Shown here one piece after another: positions 9,631-17,849 of a stretch of 30,727 nucleotides of DNA. The position numbers and the translations under genes are program-made. The notes under the pieces are model-generated. The model ran no database searches. It worked only from the letters and a program-made list of their open reading frames with translations, and was not told where the DNA came from. Source of the DNA: Priapulus caudatus (taxonomy: Eukaryota; Priapulida; Priapulimorpha; Priapulimorphida; Priapulidae); the NCBI RefSeq assembly GCF_000485595.1, contig NW_014577193.1:110943-141669 (forward strand). Reading direction: 5' to 3'. Numbering within the stretch: position 1 is the first letter of the stretch; each line of letters begins with the position of its first letter.

Positions 9631-10320
9631 TGTAATATCGGGAGGATCCCGGTGAGACCGGGACACTTGGGACGTCTGCGCCGCCCAAGCACCGGCCAGC
9701 ACCGGCCAGCACCTACGCCACTTGCGTGGAGTTGGGTGGTACTGCCAGCCAGCCTGCTATATCAGTCAGAGTCACGGTCCGCAAGTAAAGGGTCGGTTTT
9801 CGTCCATGAGGTCAGAAGAGCAACCAGTAATGGGCAATTAATTAGTAATTAGTAAGAGAATGGGCAGTTCGGCCACTAGTTAGTGAGTTTCTTGCCACAA
9901 GCTCTGTTGTGCAGCTACAACGACGAGAGGAACCAACGGGAAGGTATAACGAACAATAAATGGGGGTCCTGGTCACGATTCGAACACCGCTTCGACCTAT
10001 TCGAGGAGCAACGCATCAATCAATACGAACGAGAAACGACATCAACAGACGATGAACGAACAGCGCATCGATTGTCGCCCGGGAGCTACAGGATCTTACG
10101 GCCTTCGTCCGGGAACTACAAGATTTTAGACATATAGATCGTAGATAAGATATACATATATGTTAGACGAATTGAAATAAATGTTAACGTATATAGATAT
10201 TCTCAGCCTATGTTATTCTTATAACCGTAAATAAAAGTTATCCATTGTATGAATAAAGTTCAAGACTGTTTAATTTCACTCTGGTGTTTTTCTAGTTGCT
10301 GCATCGCTGTCCTGCCTTCA
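9631..10320 (+). mobile_element. Possible LTR (solo or truncated)
   Basis: The segment starts TGTAATATCGGG and ends CTGCCTTCA, so it has TG...CA ends. Polyadenylation hexamers occur near the 3' side (AATAAA at about 10171, 10231 and 10253), the last followed by a T-rich stretch as at an R-U5 boundary. TGGGAGCG just after the end could be a primer-binding site. No gag-pol frame follows and no 4-6 bp target duplication is seen (CAGCG before, CGGTG after). A frame at 9883-10137 (84 codons, charged) is unrecognised. An alternative end near TGGGGGTCC at 9961 is possible. This is a weak call. Confidence 0.3.
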
Positions 10321-10904
10321 CGGTGGGAGCGAAAAATGATCCAGAAACAAAATTAAATTTCACGTAATTCAGTGAGTGGCAAAACATGCAAAACTTATAA
10401 CCCCATGCAGAACTTATAACCTTTCATAAAGTTTACCATGGCCAGGTGAAGATTGGCATACCCTCCTGCTTGATGATGCCTGTTCGTAGCGCTCAATCAT
10501 CTGAGAGTGACTTGCTTTCGTGTGACACTTTTATGATTAATAATCAAGAGTTCAGCAGGAGAACGCACCAAACGCCAGGTGACAGTATTTCGTATCCGGT
10601 AACAGAGGATTGTCTGATTATATCCTGCGTATCGTGTCTTGATATTGTTAGTCTATCGGGTGACCATGCTGATCGCACGATGGTCATTGAGTCAAAGATC
10701 CTATCAGATTATTATACGATCTTTGATTGAGTCGTGTGGATCAGTGCTGTATTAACTGTTTGTACCGTTGCTGAGCAGTAGTTCGTACGTGAAAAATGGG
10801 ATCGTGGCGACATGATGGGATATTTTGCAGTTGTGAATATAATTTGTACAGATATGAAGTATGATATCACACGGGTTAAAGCTCTTTAACAACATAATAA
10901 TTTA
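10321..10904. other. Unrecognised intergenic sequence
   Basis: A 94-codon open frame at 10446-10730 has no recognisable domain, signal peptide or splice context. Otherwise nothing is identified. Confidence 0.5.
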
Positions 10905-11039
10905 AACAATATTAATTTAGTGCAGCTGCATCAATGCGTAGCAAATCTCAATCAACTCATCATCACACGAGAAGGATGCAAATTCCCCCTCTACTGACTT
11001 GTTTATGGTATAATTGATGCATTTAGGTACAGATAAACC

Positions 11040-11045
11040 TTTATT
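11040..11045 (-). promoter_or_regulatory. Candidate poly(A) signal overlapping the FMO copy 2 stop codon
   Basis: The minus strand reads TGAATAAA: the last base of the TGA stop is the first base of AATAAA. If this hexamer is used, the 3' UTR would be only about 15-30 bases. A further downstream signal may be used instead. Confidence 0.4.
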
Positions 11046-12337
11046 CACCCTTCTGCCTGGGCAAATTTAAATATTTCTTCGTCAAGCAATTCATAGGTGA
11101 TCTTCTTGAAAGTCATTAAATTTGTAAAACACATTTCCAGGCTGAATCTGTAGAGAGAATTTTTTACTGCAGGAAATGGCTTGGTTTTACTGAGCTTAGC
11201 TAGATCGGCCAAGTATTCTTCCTGAAAATCGCCACCCATCTTGTGGGCATACGACCTCTTCCAACCCATCACGAGTCTCTTCTGCAGGTCAGCCTCTTCC
11301 TCAGCTAGCATCTGATCTTTCGTAGGCAGGGTCACCTTTCCCTCTAGCACGGCAAGTGCAAATAGTACCTGGTAGTGGAATATGACAAATGGCAACGACA
11401 GAATGGGCAGGCCAATGAAAAACATCGATGGGTGGTGTATGTTGATGCAGTGTTTGAACATGGGCGTTACACGCATCTTCTCCTCAACGACGACCCCGCA
11501 CGCTGATGAGAGGAATGGGTAGGTGTACTCGTAGCCAGTGCAGAAGAGCACGACATCAGCACGCCGTCGCGCCCCACCGATAAACACAACGGTGTCACCC
11601 TCTAGCCGCTCAATCCCAGGCAACTGCTCGAGGTTGTCAGGCAACGGACAGACGAATGGTGTCTTGTTGTGACTGAGCACAACGTGACTCGCTACAGTGG
11701 CGACCTCTAGTCCGATGTCGGTCCCGGAAGGACCAGCACCAAGGCACACCACCGTCTGGCCTTCGAAGACACTTGGCTCCCGGTAAGAGTGACTGTGGAG
11801 GATTTTGCCAGTGAAGGTGTCTGCACCAGGGAGGTCCGGCATCCGCGGCACGGAGTAGTGTCCGTTGCAGATGAACACGGCATCGTAAACGTGTTTCTCC
11901 TCCACATCCGTCTGTAGGTGGCGCACTGTTACCTCCCATTTCGCATTTGCCGTATTTCCCACCGGGACAACCTTTGTGACGACAGTAGAAAACTGTACAT
12001 GATCCAGCACGTCATACTTTTGTGCGTAGTCGTCAAGGTAATCCTTAACATCCCAGTGACTCGCATAGGATGGCAGGTCGGGGTTGAAGTCTGTATCAGG
12101 ATAGCCCATTAGTTCCTTTGGGAAGTTGGTGCGCAAGTACTTGTACATGCTTGAGTGAATGTTGAAGCCATGCTCGTCTTTCCCCGTCCTGTCAGTGTAG
12201 ACCCAGGTTCCACCGATGTTTTCTGACAACTCGTAGACGACATGGTCAAAGATGTCACGTCTGGCAGCTAGGAATCGCGACACACATATGCCGGCTGCTC
12301 CTGCCCCGATCACGGCCACACGTGTAATTGCCGGCAT
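11045..12337 (-). CDS. Flavin-containing monooxygenase, short GS-OX / senecionine N-oxygenase-like type, copy 2
   Basis: A 430-residue, single-exon paralogue of the gene at 6202-7491 with every motif kept: GAGAAG, GGTW, F-x-G-x3-H-x3-Y, GAGPSG and TGY. Residues 1-310 differ from copy 1 at about 11 positions (for example A19V, H27R, S40N, C69R, N225K, T288M), none in the cofactor motifs. From about residue 311 the two proteins diverge sharply, notably PTNVVPLII against PILSLPFVI and much of the C-terminal helical tail. That tail may bear on substrate range. The start at 12337 was chosen because it aligns with the copy 1 start. The reading frame stays open to 12538, but those 67 extra codons run through an inserted repeat and have no counterpart in copy 1. 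Function as for copy 1; substrate unknown. Confidence 0.92.
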   Translation of the reverse strand: MPAITRVAVIGAGAAGICVSRFLAARRDIFDHVVYELSENIGGTWVYTDRTGKDEHGFNIHSSMYKYLRTNFPKELMGYPDTDFNPDLPSYASHWDVKDYLDDYAQKYDVLDHVQFSTVVTKVVPVGNTANAKWEVTVRHLQTDVEEKHVYDAVFICNGHYSVPRMPDLPGADTFTGKILHSHSYREPSVFEGQTVVCLGAGPSGTDIGLEVATVASHVVLSHNKTPFVCPLPDNLEQLPGIERLEGDTVVFIGGARRRADVVLFCTGYEYTYPFLSSACGVVVEEKMRVTPMFKHCINIHHPSMFFIGLPILSLPFVIFHYQVLFALAVLEGKVTLPTKDQMLAEEEADLQKRLVMGWKRSYAHKMGGDFQEEYLADLAKLSKTKPFPAVKNSLYRFSLEMCFTNLMTFKKITYELLDEEIFKFAQAEG

Positions 12338-12398
12338 GCTGGATAGGTCTAGAATAGGTCGGATGTAATAATGGTGTAATAATTTACTTGAAATATAG

Positions 12399-12705
12399 TC
12401 TACACTAGCAAACTTAGCCCTGTCTACACTAGCAAACTTTAGTTTGCAAACTCGAGCAAACTCCGAGTTTGGCAAGAAAAGTTTTCCAAAGTTTGCCAGT
12501 GTAGACCAGTTGACAAACTTCGGCAAACTAGTTTGCAAAGTTTGCAGAAGTTAGGCCGTGCACCTTCTTGACAAACTAGTTTGCTCGAGTTTGCTGAGGT
12601 TTGGAATAACTCAGCCAATCAAATGACAGTTTGTAGTCATGTGATCCTGCAGATAGACAAACATTGGACATTGAACATTGGAATTCACAGTCAGTACCAG
12701 TAGTA
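12399..12705. mobile_element. Inverted-repeat-rich MITE-like insertion upstream of FMO copy 2
   Basis: Absent from the matching place in duplication unit 1. It contains TGTCTACACTAGCAAACTTT (12421-12440) and its near-complement AAAGTTTGCCAGTGTAGACC (12489-12508). A partial copy of the first motif lies at 12397-12416. CAAACT or AGTTTG recurs about fourteen times in 180 bp. The 3' part contains CCAATCAAATGACA and CATGTGATC. Dense subterminal hexamers in both orientations are typical of non-autonomous DNA transposons. The exact ends and target duplication could not be fixed, so it may be truncated or composite. Confidence 0.6.
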
Positions 12706-13244
12706 CCTGTCTGAACTAAGAAAAACGCTATGCTCATGTGACTTGTTATTTTACAATTGAACGAATATCTTGTAACGAATATTTTACAATTGAACGAGTC
12801 AGTCAGTCATTTTTTCAGACAATATGGTAGTTAATCAAGACGAAGGTATACATCCAGATAGTAAAACCTAATTTTGCATATATGCATGTAGGCCTACACT
12901 GTATTCAAATAATCGATTACCGCATATCCTACAATACCCATCGTTATGATAAAGTACAAACACATTTGTATAACTGCAACATGGGTGTTGTATAGGGTAT
13001 AACTACACCCCAAGTAATTATTGTATCATGTCCATTTATTCAGTCAGCACGCCTACCTGTACTAGATTAGCTTGTATTGTTCAATTAAAAAATATAGGCA
13101 GATGGTCTGTGTTGCACACGTATTATGGCTGAACGCGCATAACGTTATTTGTAGCTCAACGTGGCGGCGTAGTTGTTTGTACAAATCCCTTAGATGCCGT
13201 TCGACAAACAGGCTTACGGGGATTATTTGGGATAGTATAGACAT

Positions 13245-14003
13245 AACTCGGGTCCAAAGTCCATTGAACAGTTGCGTTTAGTATCTATCACCTGCCTCAG
13301 GCAACGGACAGAAATATTTCACGTTGTTATGTGCAACTAGACTTCTTGCTCTATACGCATGTGTAGTTGGCTGCTTTCGGGTGCATTCATGCGGTGGCCT
13401 AATAATGACCACATGAAGCTTACTAAAACCGTGTTTGAAATTTCCGGATTTTCGACTTTTTGCGATCATTGTTTTACATGAAATTTTACGGGAGAATATT
13501 TGAGTTAACGTGATAAGTCGCTTGACACTGCTTGTGCGACGAGAGTACGTGAGAAGGCGTGCCTAAAGACGGAGCCACGTGGACGTACCGCGCCATATAG
13601 CATCAGATACTTGTGCAGAGCGTGGCAAAACTTTAAAAAAAATCCATTAACGCCTGTGAAATAATAGTTGTGCTGTTGATAATAATTGTAAATTTAATTA
13701 AAATGCAAACTGTCGTCTCTAGTTTTGAGTGGTGTGTTACTGACTGTGGTATAGTGCTCTATTTATTGTGCTACTGACGTTGCTAATTTTGGTGAATTAA
13801 ATACCTGCGTGATATTATGAAAAAATCACTTTTTCATGTTTGAATTTGTATACTTGTGTTCTAATTTGTGTAATTAAAAATGTATACATTCTCTATCCCA
13901 TATCTATTGCTAAATCCACATTGCTATAACTAGGCACACTGAATACGCTTTTTCGTCGCAAACTATTAAATCGGCTACAATTACAATCCTTTCTATATCT
14001 TAG
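13245..14003. other. Unrecognised intergenic sequence
   Basis: AT-rich and gene-free as far as can be seen. The end of this stretch, TTTCTATATCTTAG, resembles a splice acceptor for the possible exon that follows. Confidence 0.5.
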
Positions 14004-14109
14004 GTTCTGTGTCACAATAAGTGAAGCCATGCTATTCCTCGTGCAGAAGATGCAGAGGGAGAAGGGGCGATCAGTAACAACCAGCAGAACCAGCGTGAAT
14101 TACTCGGAG
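14004..14109 (+). other. Possible small exon
   Basis: Bounded by an acceptor-like TTTCTATATCTTAG and a consensus donor GTAAGT (14110-14115). An ATG at 14029 opens 27 codons (MLFLVQKMQREKGRSVTTSR...) ending in phase 0 at the donor. No homology is recognised and no partner exon was found. Splice-like strings of this quality occur by chance, so this is only a candidate. Confidence 0.15.
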
Positions 14110-14394
14110 GTAAGTCTGCTCTATGTATACCATGTTCAAAGATGTCACTCAAGTATTAGGAATAGAAATAAAATCTTTATGTATTGTTATTGCATCTATG
14201 CATTTCAAACGAAATGCATGGCCTATATTCGTCAATCTTCGCCATCATCCGGTGATAAGATTTATTTATACAGTATAACTATTTTGTTTTGCATCATTCT
14301 ATTGAACGTCATTGGATCATGAATTGCCTATATAGAGAATCATCATTCAAAGGTAGTTTACATGTCAAATTCCGCACTCCCTGGTAGTATTTTG

Positions 14395-14640
14395 CATCCG
14401 TGGTAGTTGTTTGCCGTTAGGCTTTGATGGTTTTTCGGAGCAAATCGCTCTCTTTACTGCGATATCTGGCGCACATGCATTTGTTACTGCATCCTTGAAT
14501 CTTTCTCGCAGTGGTTTCCTAAATGTAAAGCCTGCGCGCTTGAAGAGAGTTCGATGATCACTGGTGCATGCGTGTGTCGTGTGATTACCCGTATGCTCGC
14601 TGCGTTATTGCACAATGCTCACCTGGGTGCCAGTGTTGCA
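14395..14640. repeat. Dispersed repeat, copy B
   Basis: Second copy of the repeat at 5097-5345, same orientation. The core 14464-14537 matches copy A at 73 of 74 positions. The minus-strand frame through the core is open for longer here than in copy A (LFKRAGFTFRKPLRERFKDA and beyond) but has no recognised domain. Weaker similarity extends upstream to about 14360. Confidence 0.7.
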
Positions 14641-14786
14641 CCCACTCATTCGCTCAGCTGGACAAGTGTTCTGTCTTGTTACGCATGCCAGCCGGGGATG
14701 ATCGCCTCTCAGCGTTGTGTCTACGCACGTAAACATCTCTAGGTGTGGAATTATCACACTAGCTGTTCAGTCTCCTTGTCTCTTGG

Positions 14787-14805
14787 TATATATATATATA
14801 TATAT
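14787..14805. repeat. (TA)n microsatellite
   Basis: Short uninterrupted TA tract, followed by a G-rich stretch (GGGATGGGGTGGTGGTGGGG at about 14819). Confidence 0.9.
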
Positions 14806-15506
14806 CTTGGTGTGTGGACGGGATGGGGTGGTGGTGGGGGTGGGGCGCAGCTAGCCAGCTTGGCGCGAAGATGCTACCAGCAGACAGTTATAGTATAATA
14901 ATAACTAATCACAATGTGGGTCATTACATGTTTGGATCTTGCATGAATCTGTGGGATGTACGTGTTCTACAGATGTAGTAGAGTTGAAGCTGTTCAAGCT
15001 AAAAGCAAGGCAACCTTCACACGATGATGTTTTTTTCGCTCACTCTCCCCACCTCTCTCCTACTCGCGCTCTCTCTTCTCTCTCTGCTTTTCTCTCGCCC
15101 TCTCTATCTATCTTGCTCCTTATCTCCCTTTCTCTCGGTGGCTCGGTGTCTCTACGCGACAAATGTTATGTAAACAGCCTTGGGGGAACCACGGAACGGC
15201 AGTACGTGCTGGCAGAAGCAGTGAAAGTGGAACGGCCAGTCTGCTTGGCAAGTCTGCTTGGCAGTCTGCTTGGCAAGTCAGTCAGCCGAGGAACATTAAC
15301 TCACACGCTCGTGCGAGCCTTTTGCACCGTCCGTCTGCTTGCGCGCGTTCACATCGTCTTGGTAACGCATCTGGTAGGCAGACGACCGCAGCTGCCGGCG
15401 GCCCCGCCTCGTGAGAGTGGACGGCGAGATTTTCGCGAAAGCGTTTGAGACTTATAGTGCTGTTATTATTTGTGCCGTTCTCTTGTACCCGCTGGTACAG
15501 GGAACC

Positions 15507-15557
15507 ATGGGACATTCTATCCGAATGATGCTGTACAGGCAGACCCGCCTATTGACG
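15507..15557 (+). CDS. Possible first coding exon (17 codons), 5' partial gene
   Basis: ATG at 15507 lies in a strong start context (AACCATGG) and encodes MGHSIRMMLYRQTRLLT, ending in phase 0 exactly at a consensus donor GTAAGT (15558-15563). The preceding 250 bp are CpG-rich (about 15300-15445, with CCCCGCC and GCGCGC motifs), as at many animal promoters, unlike the AT-rich surroundings. No following exon can be identified in the window. The next kilobase is tandem repeat that would have to be intronic. No family is recognised. Confidence 0.25.
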
Positions 15558-15669
15558 GTAAGTGTGGAATAGTAAGTTAGTATCTTTGTTTTTGAGATGA
15601 ACGGCATATAGAGCAGATCTCTGCGATCCGATAGGAAACCCATTAGATCCTAAAATTCTTCAGTTTGTT

Positions 15670-16281
15670 TTTGGAGGGTTTCTAATGGCTGTTGGTATTG
15701 GTCAGTGATGTGTGATTGAATTTGTATTAATCACTGATTTTTGAAGTCATTGGTTTTGATCATTGGTTCATGGTGATCCTGCTGTTGATAAATTATTCGT
15801 GAAGTCATTGGTATTGATTATTTATCCGTCTCGGTCATTGGTACTGATTATTTATTCATCTCGGTCCTGTTATTGTTAACCTATTATTATTAATGAAGTC
15901 GGTGGCATTGGCTATTGATCGCTGGTAGTCTCACTGTTGGAAAACGTAATGATTCGTAACGTCACTCGTAGTGACGATGTGTCCATGATGGTCCTGATAT
16001 TGATCTCTGATTCCTGAAGTTATTAGTACTGATTATTGATCTATGGTGGTCACTGGTCCTGATATTGATCTCTGATTCGTGAAGTTATTTGTACTGAGTA
16101 TTGATCTATGGTGGTCACTGGTCCTGATATTGATCTCTGATTCGTGAAGTTATTTGTACTGAGTATTGATCTATGGTGGTCACTGGTCCTGATATTGATC
16201 TCTGATTCGTGAAGTTATTTGTACTGAGTATTGATCTATGGTGGTCACTGGTCCTGATATTGATCTCTGATTCGTGAAGTA
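15670..16281. repeat. 65-bp tandem repeat array with a degenerate leading edge
   Basis: GTCCTGATATTGATCTCTGA recurs at 15991, 16056, 16121, 16186 and 16251, a constant 65-bp spacing. The last three units are nearly identical. From about 15670 to 15990 are diverged relatives built on GTCATTGGT, TATTGATTATTTAT and GGTCCTG. The homogeneous right end and decayed left end suggest expansion from the right. Confidence 0.9.
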
Positions 16282-16284
16282 ATT

Positions 16285-16315
16285 GTATCCCCCGCGACGA
16301 AGTTGGCGGGGATAC
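16285..16315. repeat. Near-perfect inverted repeat, GTATCCCCCGC / GGCGGGGATAC
   Basis: Eleven-base arms around GACGAAGTT. It marks the left edge of the interspersed repeat that continues to about 16593 and probably belongs to it. Confidence 0.6.
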
Positions 16316-16362
16316 TATGGTTTCATGTCTCCCCAGCCGCCGCCGCTCGGTCCGCCGCAGAG

Positions 16363-16593
16363 AATTTCCCTTCCGCTCTATAACTCGACCCCTAATTGAC
16401 CTAGCGTGACCAAACTTGGTGTACTTACACATCTTGGGGAGAAGGTGTGCAGAGTACCAAAACCAGGTCACTGCGACCTTTATTTGACCTTTACATTGAC
16501 CTTGATCATATTTTCCTTCCGCTCTCTAACTCGGCCCCTAATTTACCTAGCGCTACCAAACTTGGTATACTTACACATCTTGGGGAGAAGGTG
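16363..16593. repeat. Interspersed repeat with two 84-bp copies, 146 bp apart
   Basis: 16363-16447 and 16509-16593 are about 90% identical by eye. Both contain CCTTCCGCTCT, TAACTCG, CCAAACTTGGT and TACTTACACATCTTGGGGAG. Between them are several (T)GACCTTT and CATTGACCTTGA motifs. The tRNA-like segment follows directly, so the whole may be one composite non-coding retroelement, though this is inferred. Confidence 0.7.
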
Positions 16594-16620
16594 AGGGCCG
16601 AGAGCCGAGGGCAGGCTTAC

Positions 16621-16680
16621 GAGCTCGTTAGCCGAGCCGTGGGCGTTACGTCTGAAGGTCGTTGGTTCGAATCCCATCTG
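16621..16680 (+). pseudogene. tRNA-derived SINE head, probable tRNA-Met ancestry with anticodon deleted
   Basis: It has a perfect box B GGTTCGAATCC (16663-16673) and a box A-like TTAGCCGAGCCGTGG. Compared with elongator tRNA-Met of animals, the GTCTCATAATCTGAAGGTC anticodon-arm region is represented here by GTCTGAAGGTC, as if 8 bases between two CT repeats, including the CAT anticodon, had been lost. A T-rich run (16679-16700), usable as a Pol III terminator, follows directly. It cannot be a working tRNA. A tRNA-derived SINE is the simplest reading, and the Met assignment is inference from remembered tRNA sequence. Confidence 0.5.
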
Positions 16681-16830
16681 TTTATTTTTTTTTATTTTTC
16701 TATTTTTTATTTTATCCATTTAACTATTTTCTTCATATTAAGCAAAATATTTACATGATTTATTTACAATTTTTTATTACATTTTATTTTATTAATTAAA
16801 TTTATTAGTGATAATTAAATTAATTAGTGT

Positions 16831-16866
16831 AGGGTTAGGGCTATGGTTAGGTTAGGGTTTAGGGAG
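16831..16866 (+). repeat. Degenerate telomere-like repeat (TTAGGG type)
   Basis: GTAGGGTTAGGGCTATGGTTA followed by further GGTTAGGG and TTTAGGG variants. Unlike the arrays at 9415 and 23310, no terminal inverted repeats or target duplication are visible around it. Confidence 0.6.
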
Positions 16867-17470
16867 TAGGCGTAGCCCGCAACCACCAGAACCATCAGCA
16901 GGCTGTATATTCATTCAACTTCGGAGATAGCCGAGTTCGTGCGTGACGTCAGTGTACGTGACGACCATACTTTTGTTCATGGAAACATATGCCGACCGTC
17001 TAGGCGTGAAAGGCTCAGTGCGCATGAATCGCTGCGTGCCCTGCTATAGACTGTAATGGCAAATTCAGACTAATCATTGGCATGCCCGTACATGCGGACT
17101 AGCACGTAAACGAGAAGGCGAGCCGCGCGCGTGGAGCTCGCTTGACCAGGCTAGAGAGGGAGCCGCGTTAGGTGGGAATAACCGAAGCAGGTAAGACAGG
17201 AGCAATATACGGCGTGACACCATAGATTCCTATAGATTGTAACTCTACCTACTATGAAGCCCCTAGCTCCTCTTGAAGAGCGAACCGCTACACAGGTAGC
17301 GATACTTTGAGGCATGATGGATTCACAACTGCTGGGCGGGCTCAGTCTACCATAGGACCGACCCTATTGCATACGTACATCGTTATGATGATGTTCGTAG
17401 CTTTAACCCATCAGTATGTACTTAATTGGGTCCTAAAGTAGACTTGTCCCGATTGAGCCGGTGTAGTGCG
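16867..17470. other. Unrecognised sequence
   Basis: No coding frame. A CRE-like GTGACGTCA-type motif (CGTGACGTCAG at about 16942) and GC-richer composition are seen, which is not enough for a promoter call. Confidence 0.4.
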
Positions 17471-17499
17471 AATTTTTTTTTTATATGCGCGTGCATACT

Positions 17500-17832
17500 C
17501 GCGTATCCTTTCATGTGATGGTGGGTGCACGTGTATTGTGTGCGCGCGCGCACGGTGCGAGTATTATGTATGGTAGCGGTGATTCGTAAGCGTGTGCGTG
17601 CGCACTATGATGAGCGTGTGCGTGTGTGATCGTGTAAAATTGTTAGTGCGTTAAAATCGTGATATATTAGTGATGATTACGTGTGTGCGTGCGTGCTTGC
17701 GTGCGTGCGTGTGCGAGTACGTAGTCGCGTGCCCGTGTGTGTGTCCGTGAGTTTTTGCCTGTGTGCTGCTTGCTTGCATGCGTGCATGAGTACGTGTGCG
17801 GATGAGTGCGTGAGTGCGTGCTTTCTTTCTGC
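17500..17832. repeat. GT/GTGC-rich simple-sequence region
   Basis: Interrupted GTGC, GCGT and TGCG repeats. Open frames on both strands (Cys/Val and His/Thr/Ala rich) are repeat artefacts. Confidence 0.85.
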
Positions 17833-17849
17833 GCGCGTTTACCGTCACG

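Larger units (their letters stand above)
10905..13240. repeat. Segmental duplication unit 2 containing FMO copy 2
   Basis: Partner of 6060-8065. It is longer mainly because of an extra ~300 bp inserted between about 12399 and 12705, where unit 1 has continuous sequence. The remaining flank aligns block by block with unit 1. Confidence 0.8.

Noticed and set aside
17468-17490. GCGAATTTTTTTTTTATATGCG resembling an end of the telomere-bearing element
   Set aside because: No matching inverted end or 9-bp duplication could be located, so it may be a chance T-run.
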